A stretch of 64,000 nucleotides of DNA from a bacterium (GTDB taxonomy: Bacteria > Cyanobacteriota > Vampirovibrionia > Obscuribacterales > Obscuribacteraceae): positions 124,001 to 188,000 of the forward strand of contig JAGOSY010000002.1 in the NCBI GenBank assembly GCA_018062085.1. Reading direction: 5' to 3'. The notes under the pieces are model-generated. The model had not been told where the DNA came from. It did no database searches and saw only the letters and a list, made by a program, of their open reading frames with translations. Shown here one piece after another: positions 43,438-51,600 of this stretch. The translations under genes were made by a program, and so were the position numbers. Numbering within the stretch: the first letter of the stretch is position 1; each line of letters starts with the position of its first letter.

Positions 43438-45486
43438 ATGAATAGTGACGACGATAAGACTCAAGTAAGTGCTGCAGCCTCAGAGGAAGTCGTTACTGTG
43501 GTTTCTCCTCAGGCTAAGTCTAGTAACGTCAGAAATATTGCGGATGCCCCTACGGCTCGCTCTGGTATGCAAACAAGTCGGACCATGACCCGCACCGAGA
43601 AATTTGATCGCGGCGACAGCGCTGCTGTTTCTTTGCGCTCGGTGCGGCTGATTTCATCCCTTGCCGATATGAGTTTGATCGCTGCTGGTCTTTTGTCTTT
43701 GTGCGTGATTGTCGGCTGGGTGTTCTCGATAGATGTATTGAAGCGGTTGTTTTTTGATCAATTAACTGGCTTCCCCACCGCTTTTTGGTTGTGTCTGCTG
43801 ACAGTAGCGACATTGCCGGTGGTGATGAAAATAAATGCTAGTAACAAAGTTGTCCAGGTGGTGAGTCGCGCTCTGCTGGTAGTCTGTACCGCTAGCGGGG
43901 CGGCTTTATGGCTTGAGCATTTGCTGGGACAAGACTGGAACTTAGCTCTACCGATATATCAACCGGCTGATGCAGGCTATTTGACTTTGCCAGGCTTGTT
44001 GTCTGTTGACACATCATTTTGTCTTATGTTCGTGGCATTGACTGTACTATCTCTTGAATTTGTTGGTGCTACTCGCCCTCTTGTTCATCAGTCGCTGAGC
44101 TTGCTTTTGGGACTACCTAGTTTAATACTGGTGCTGGCCTTTATGTTTGGAGCGGGGGGAGCCGTAGATGGATTTTGTGCCATGCAGGGTTGTGTCGTCT
44201 TTAAGTATTTGACTTATCTGATTTTTTGCTTGCTTGAGGTGTCGATCTTCTTATCGCGCCCCACTCTTGGTATCACTAGACTGCTTGCTATTGATACGGT
44301 TGGTGGCAAGTTCTTTCGCTTATCAATTTTGGCATTTATTGGAATGGTGCCAATCAGTTGGGCCTTACAGCAGGCTGTCGTTCATGAAATTGTAAATTTG
44401 CCCAGTGCGCTTTTGCTGGCCTTCATCGCCTTAGCCGCTGAGGTTAGTGCCATTTTTGCTTATAGTGCTCGGAAGATAGACAAAATTGGCTTTGAGAAGC
44501 AAGAGACCGAGGATAGTCTCGCTGAGCTTAGTGCGGCCCAAGAAGAAGGGCTGAAATACAAAATGGTTTGTCTTTCTTGTGCCAAAGAATTCCCAGAGGG
44601 TTGGCTTTCGTGTCCTTATGACGGAGCTGATCTTTCTCGTATTGCTGATCGGTTTGCTCCCGGTTCTATCTTTGCTGGTAAATATGAAGTTGGTGATCGC
44701 TTGGGTTCGGGCGGTATGAGCACGGTTTATTTGGCTAAACACAAGTTCTTGAACAAAAATGTGGCTGTAAAAGTTTTGCATTCCAATTTAGCCTCTGATG
44801 CTAAGTCTGTGCAGCGTTTTCAAATGGAAGCTAAGGCAGCATTTGATTTGACCCATCCCAACCTGCTCACCATTTATGATTTTGGTATTTCGCAAGATGG
44901 TCAAGCTTATATTGTCATGGATTACATCGAAGGTGAGAGCTTGTCTGATTTGGTGCAGCGTCAAGGGCCCCTTGAGCTGACTCAGGCTCTGCCACTTTTT
45001 TATGATATTTGTTTGGGCTTGGCTCATGCTCACGAGAAGAATGTTTTGCACCGCGATATCAAGCCAAGCAACGTCATGCTACTCAAGGGTGAAAGTCGCA
45101 TCGTCGCCAAAATTGTTGATTTTGGCTTGGCCAAGAATTACGACGAGTCAGCCCTGAAATTGACTCAAACCGGTGAAATATTTGGTAGCCCCTTGTATAT
45201 GAGTCCTGAGCAATGTCAGGGTGCTCCGTTAGACAATCGCTCGGATATTTATTCGCTTGGCTGTTTGTTCTATGAATCTCTCTCTGGCATTCCTCCCATA
45301 AAGGGAGATAGTGCTTACGATACTTTTAAACGCAAATTCTCTGATAGCCCACCACCCTTTGACCCTGATCTGAACATTCCAGGTTGGCTCTCAGCCTTGA
45401 TTATGAGCATGCTAAGCATCAAGCGAGACGAGCGTCCAGCCAGCGCTCAGGCTGTGGCCAAGTCTTTTGCTGCTTTTATTCGCTAG
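43438..45486 (+). CDS. membrane Ser/Thr protein kinase with N-terminal membrane domain
   Basis: 682 residues. A Thr/Ser-rich start is followed by about eight membrane segments (about 75-355), then a zinc-ribbon-like motif (C378-x2-C381, then SCPYDG) and a Hanks-type kinase (about 412-680) with all key residues: GSGGMSTVYLA, K445 (VAVKVL), D540 (LHRDIKPSN), D561 (VDFGLA) and SPEQ. The membrane part may sense a signal and the kinase phosphorylate cytosolic partners. It precedes the giant-protein gene by 211 bp. Confidence 0.93.
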   Translation: MNSDDDKTQVSAAASEEVVTVVSPQAKSSNVRNIADAPTARSGMQTSRTMTRTEKFDRGDSAAVSLRSVRLISSLADMSLIAAGLLSLCVIVGWVFSIDVLKRLFFDQLTGFPTAFWLCLLTVATLPVVMKINASNKVVQVVSRALLVVCTASGAALWLEHLLGQDWNLALPIYQPADAGYLTLPGLLSVDTSFCLMFVALTVLSLEFVGATRPLVHQSLSLLLGLPSLILVLAFMFGAGGAVDGFCAMQGCVVFKYLTYLIFCLLEVSIFLSRPTLGITRLLAIDTVGGKFFRLSILAFIGMVPISWALQQAVVHEIVNLPSALLLAFIALAAEVSAIFAYSARKIDKIGFEKQETEDSLAELSAAQEEGLKYKMVCLSCAKEFPEGWLSCPYDGADLSRIADRFAPGSIFAGKYEVGDRLGSGGMSTVYLAKHKFLNKNVAVKVLHSNLASDAKSVQRFQMEAKAAFDLTHPNLLTIYDFGISQDGQAYIVMDYIEGESLSDLVQRQGPLELTQALPLFYDICLGLAHAHEKNVLHRDIKPSNVMLLKGESRIVAKIVDFGLAKNYDESALKLTQTGEIFGSPLYMSPEQCQGAPLDNRSDIYSLGCLFYESLSGIPPIKGDSAYDTFKRKFSDSPPPFDPDLNIPGWLSALIMSMLSIKRDERPASAQAVAKSFAAFIR

Positions 45487-45697
45487 TCTCCTGAAAATAT
45501 GAAGCGAGGAAGTAGTCGGATGGAAGATTAAGTTCTTGCTTTCGTTGCAAGCTTTTCTTGTCATTCTCCTTGAAAGGTAATCAAGGCATGGGTTTTAGTG
45601 ATTTCGCTGGCTACGGGCTGGCGTGTCGGAAAACACCTTCTTTTGGGGTATATAGAAGGGTAATTTACTATGCAAATTTACTAGGCAGATTTAAATT
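45487..45697 (+). other. 211-bp structured leader of the giant gene
   Basis: It contains a weak hairpin (CTTGC/GCAAG at 45535-45551, followed by CTTTTC) that may end the kinase transcript, then inverted pairs CCTTG/CAAGG and CCTTCT/AGAAGG nearer the giant gene. No known riboswitch was recognised. The gene's TTG start has only a weak ribosome site. Confidence 0.35.
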
Positions 45698-48600
45698 TTG
45701 GCAGACGATAAAGCTACCGTCGTGAAAGATAAGCCCAAAGAGGGTGAAAAGCCTGGGGAGAAAGAGTCACATCTTGCTCCTGAACTTCTTGGTAAGGATA
45801 GCTTAGCGATTCTGCGCACTGCTGACAAAACCGGCAGTAAAGCTAAAGCAGATTTACCGGCAGTGGAACTCTTCGATTCATCGAGAAATGGCGGAGCAAA
45901 TGCCGCTGCCAAGACCGAGGCAGGCAAGCCTGAGCTCGTTAAGCATGAAGTCAAGAAAGGCGATACTCTCAGCCATATCGTCGAGAAACATTTGCCGAAG
46001 AACGAGGGTGAGAGTGCTCGTGATTACAATAAGCGCCTCTATTCCGAGGTGGGCGAGGTCGCCCGAAAGAATGGTATTGCCGACCCAGACAAGATTAAGC
46101 CCGGTCAGAAGATTGAGCTGACGGATCACACTAAACCAGCCGTTAAACCGGCTGATCAGCCAGCAGTTAAGCCTGAAGGTCAAACCACAGTTAAGCCAGG
46201 GGATCAGCCAGCGGTTAAGCCCGCCGATCAGACGACAGTTAAGCCAGGAGATCAGCCGGCGGTAACGCCTCCAGCCGAGCTGCCTCAAGAACCAGTGAAG
46301 AAACCTGTTGATGTTGATGCCATGCGCAAGCAGGCTGAGGTGCTCTATAACGCCACAGAGGGCAAATGGTTTGGCGCCAACGAAGTCTTAGCCAAAGAAG
46401 TTTTGAAAAATCTCAATGAAGATCAGCGCAAAGTCTTAAATGAAGTCTATAAAGACAAGCACGGCAAGAATATAGACGAAGTTCTTCGCTCAAAATTGGG
46501 CGGTAAAGATTTGACTGAGTCTTTGACTTACCTAAATGCCAAAGATAAAGTTTCGGGAGCTGACCTTGGTAAGGCTGAGCGAGTTGCAGAAGCAATTGAT
46601 CAGGCCGCCAATGGCGGATTTCTTGGCATAGGTACTGACAAGAAAACAATCGAAGAGCTGCTGAAAGGCAAGTCAACTGATGAACTGAAGGCTATTGATG
46701 CAGCCTACAGCGCTAGAACGGGTCATAGTCTCAAGGATGAACTGGTAGACGAGCTATCTGGTTCTGATCTGACTAAGCTCACGGCCATGGCTGAAGGCAA
46801 GAATGATGATGCCGCTCGTATCAATGCTGTTCTAGAAGAACACAAAGAATGGGGCATTGGTGCTCGTTCTAATGCTAACTGTGAAAAAGATCTGCGCGAT
46901 ACGATTTCGACCTTGAATTCGCAACAAATTGAGGCTCTAGATAAGACCTACCAAGAGCGCTACGGCAAATCGTTGCGCGAAGTTCTGCAAAATGATGATA
47001 ATTTGCCCAAAGAGACCAAAGATGCCCTAAGCATTTATCTCAAGGGCACTGACAAAATGACTGCGGCCGATACTTTGGCTGTAGCAGACATTGCCATGAG
47101 GTCACAAAACTTGGACATGTTCCAAGAAGCTTTCCGTGGCGCATCGCCTGAAGCGCGGGCGCAGTTCTTGCAAAATGGCGGTGAGCAGAAGGTCAATGAG
47201 GCATTTGGCTCAGCTTCTAGCAATGAATACAGTACTGAAACTACCTACAGCACTAATAGTGATACCACCCATGCGATGGATTATGTTAGAGCTGGTAAGT
47301 TAGATGCCTCTACCAAGATTGCTGACAACACTAGTGCTTTTGGCGATAACGAAGAAGCAATCGAAGCCTCATTGGCTCAAATGAGCGCTGCTGAAAAGCA
47401 GTCTTATATGGCCGGCCAAAAGCTGGCGAGCGGCGATACTGCTAATCTAAATTCTGCTGACAAGGCAAATCTTGAGTACTACAACAAGATTCATAGCGCT
47501 TTAGATGCGGCTGGCAATGAGCGCGAAGTCGCAAAATGGGAAGACATGATTGCCACTGGTAAAGATGGCAGTTTGGTGACAAGATTGGCTGCCCATGGCG
47601 GTATGTTCGATGATGGCATGGGCAAAGTGCTTGGTACCATTGAGAGCATGCCGAAAGAAGATTGGGAAAGACTAAAGAGCGATCCTGAGTACCGCAAGAA
47701 AGTTGAGGCCACTCTTGCTATCGATTTGAGCGATTCTGAAATGGCTCGGACCCGCGAAGCTCTAGACAAAAAAATGCAAGCTCCTACCTATGAAGCTAGC
47801 AAAGAAGCGCAGCGTTCTGTTGTTGATGCCATAAAAGACGAAACTGGATTCTTCGACGACAACGAAGACAACATCATTCGTGCCCTGGAGAAAATGACTC
47901 CAGAGGAGCAAAAACGCTATAGAGAAGACCCTGAATTCAAGAAACAGCTCAATGCCGAAGTGGCTAGTGCCTTAGATTATGGTTCTGAACGCGATGCGGC
48001 TATGCGTATTCTCGACAAAGTAGCAAAGGGCGAAAAACCCGAATCTGACATTGTCGCCAAGCTCGAGATGCATTCTACCAACTTCAATGTTGATGAGGCT
48101 AAAGTTGTTGCCGACCTAGAAGAAAGTTTCCGCAAAGACCCCACTCTTCGCGATCGTCTGCGCAATCCGCAAACGCCTGAAGACAAAGACATGGCAGAGA
48201 AGTTCAATACTGCTATACACAAAGCTCTTGACCAAGATGAATATGATAAATTTGCTAAACCGCTGTTAGAAACCGGTCGTATACCACTTGCAGTAAAAGC
48301 TGAGCTTTACCAAGGCCTCTTTAATGACGATGAAAAAGCTGTTTACGATGCCTTAAAGAAAGATAGAGCCACTCCTGAAGATTGGAAAGAAGTGATTGCC
48401 AATCCGGAGAAGACTCTAGGGTTCATGTCTGTCGAAGAGCGCGAAGTAGCCTTGAATATTGCTCGCCAGCAAGGTGAAATGAAGCCTGAAGATGAGCTGC
48501 GGGCCGCCATGCTTGGTGTTGGTAAGGACGAAGACAAAATCAAGGAAGTGCTCAAGGGCTTTACTCCAGATCAACTGCAGGCTGCCAAAGACGCTTATGA

Positions 48601-51600
48601 AGTTAAGTATGGCTCAAGCCTTACGGGCGATACCCTAGACGAACTCGGTGGCGCTGATAAAGTTGAGGCAGCCCGCGAACTGCGCGGCCCTCAATCAGCG
48701 CGTGAGTCATACAACGATGCCCGCTCTGAAGTATACGAGAGTGCCGACGGCATTGGTAAGTTTATAGTCAAGCACTGGGATGGCACCAGTGAAATGACTC
48801 AAGATCAGCTTGAACAGTACTCTAAAGCCATGGGCGACTATTCTAAGGCCTATCAAGAGATGCCTCTAGAAGGTCGGCAGCAATTCGAAGATAATCTCTA
48901 TAAGTCACTTGAACTCTATAAAAAGTCAGAGGGTGCCGCTGCTGACGCCATTGTTGACGGAGCCATTATTGCCGCTGGTGTTGGCGGAGCTGCCTTCACC
49001 GGTGGTGTGAGCTTGTCTCTACTGGCTGCCACCAGTGTTGGCGGTGCAATGTTCAAGATTGGTGCTAAGTCAGCAATTCTTGGAGCCGATTATGACTTTG
49101 CCAGTGCCCAGATAGTTAAAGATGGTGCTACTGGTGCCATTGATGCTGCTACTATTTTCTTAGGGCCCGCGCAAGCCGCTCAGATGCTTAAACTGGGCGA
49201 GCGAAGCGCATTGACTGCAGCTCGCGCGGCAATGTCCGAAGTGGACAATGTCGCTGTCTTAGGCGGTAAACAGCTTCTCAAAGAGGGCGCTGAAGGTACT
49301 ATCAAAAAAGAACTAGCTGAGCAAGTGGCAGTTGCTATTTCGAATGGTGCTAAAGGCGTTGACGATAAAGCAATTGCTAAAATTGCTGAAAAAGTTGCCG
49401 CTGATGCTGTCGATGTACCGCAAATTCAGCAAATTCTTAAAGCAAATCTTGCCAAAGCAATTGAGACCGAAGCTTCTGCTGGTCTCAAAGCTTCAATGAG
49501 AGAATATGCACTGAATACTGGCGCTGGTGTTGTCGGCGGTTCACTTTCAGGTGGTGTACGCGGTGGCGTTGATGGTGAGTCATTTGACGCAGTGGCTCAG
49601 CAAGCCTTTATGGGTGGCCTCTCGGGCGGTGCTATGGCTGGTGCTTTCACAGTCGCCTTTAAGGGCTTGGGTCGAACCGCATCGGTCTTCCGCAATGCTG
49701 ACGGTCCGGATGTTCATACTAGTCCAGTAGGATCTCTGGAAGTTAAAGCTGTTAGTGCCGCTTCTGAAGTTCATCCGCCTAAGTTAGACCGCAGTGGTCG
49801 CATTGCCGAAGTGATAACACCAGAGGGCAAGTTGTCTGTTGCTTATCACAAAGCTGGTGATCTTGAAGGTGAGGTACGAAAGGTCACTTTCCCTAACGGC
49901 AATGTTTATAGCAGTGAAGATGGGGTTAAGTGGACTGTTAAAGACCCCGCCGCCCCTGGTGGCAAGTATGAAGTCAACGGTTCGATGAAGGTTGATGCAG
50001 AGGGTGGTGTCACATGGCACGCTGAAGGTGGAAGTAAGTCAACTCTTCGTAGCGATGGATCGCGCATAATTGAAGATAAGCATACAGGCGATTTAGTCAC
50101 CACCGACGCGCTTGGTTATGTGCGTGAAGTGAAAAAAGATAACTCTGGTGTCAAATTCGACTATGACCATGATGGCCAGGTTCAGAAAGCTAGTTTCGAC
50201 AACGGCAGTGTTATTGATGTCAAAGCCGATGGTAAGGTCGTGCAGACTAAAGCTGATGGCACAGCTGTTGATCTAGACGGAAAGCTCAAGGTCAATAATG
50301 ATGGCCAACTAACTCTTACTGCTGCGGATGGTCGTGCTCAGGTGCTGACTCCTGAAGGTGCGCGTCTTCAATATGACGGTGATAGTAATAGAGTCAGTGA
50401 TTTTTGGAATGCCAAAGGTGATCACTATCGCTACGAGTATAGTTCGGCTGGTGAATTAGATAAAGTGACCTTGCCTGATGGCAAAGGCTTGAAACGAGAT
50501 CCTGCAGGCGGATGGCAGCATATTGATTTGGATGGCCGGGTCAATGGTGCCACCACCACCGAATACAAAGTTTTGAGTGATGGTTCTTTCAGTTACTCAC
50601 AGGGTGACCGCAGTATAACCTTTGGCTTGGACGGTCATGAAAGAGTCTACGATACTACTAACAATAAATTACTAATTGAAAGAGGCATTGATGGCCAGGC
50701 GCTGAAGTCGAAAGTTGAAGTTGGTGTTGATGGACGGCCGCTTGAGTTCCAGGAAAAGGTTAAAGAGAAGTTCGTCGTTCAGAACGCTGAGAGCAAAGAG
50801 AAATCGCTTGCTCTTGTTGCTAGCGAATTGAAGGATGTTCGCGCCATTGATGCCAACGGTAAACCAAGTAGCGCCTACGATAGTTTGATGTCTGACAAGA
50901 CACTGACAGATAGACAGAAGCAAAATATTCTCGACAACATGTCTGAAATCAGAGAGCACTTTGCTTCATATCGAGTTGGCGATCGCATGCATCCAGACCC
51001 TGAGGTCAATTGGATTCACACCCAGGGCGAAATGGCCAAAGTGTTAGAAGTTGGTCGCAAGGCTGGTCTTAAGCCAGACGAACTAGAAGATGCTCTTCTT
51101 GCTTCGATGTATTCTGATTCTGTCAAATTTGCCTTCCCCCCACCGAAGGGTGCTGAGGCTAACTTCTTCACCCACCATCTTGATGGTGCTTTAGCTGCTC
51201 AAGAATCACTGACACGCAAAGGCTTCCCACCTGAGCGCGTCGACCGTATCGTGCAAGCAATCAAAGAGCACCAAATCGCTCCGCCTGAATTTATGGGCAA
51301 TCTCTATCTCAACTTTAAGATCAAGCCCGGTCTTGATGATTTAGCTAAGAAAGGCACCATTACCGCGGAGCGCCATGCTGAACTTACAGCTGTATTGAAA
51401 GATATGACAGTAGTGGGTGAGGATGGGGTTTCTAGACTTAAACCAATTGCCAAAGTCAATGACTGGCCTAAAGTTCGCAATGCCGACGGCAGTTGGGAAG
51501 TTGCCCTAACTCCTGATCAGCGAGAACTGTTTAAATTGGCCGGCATTGAGCATTGGTCTACACCGGTCAATCCAGTCGATACACCCGGATTCAAGCAGCT

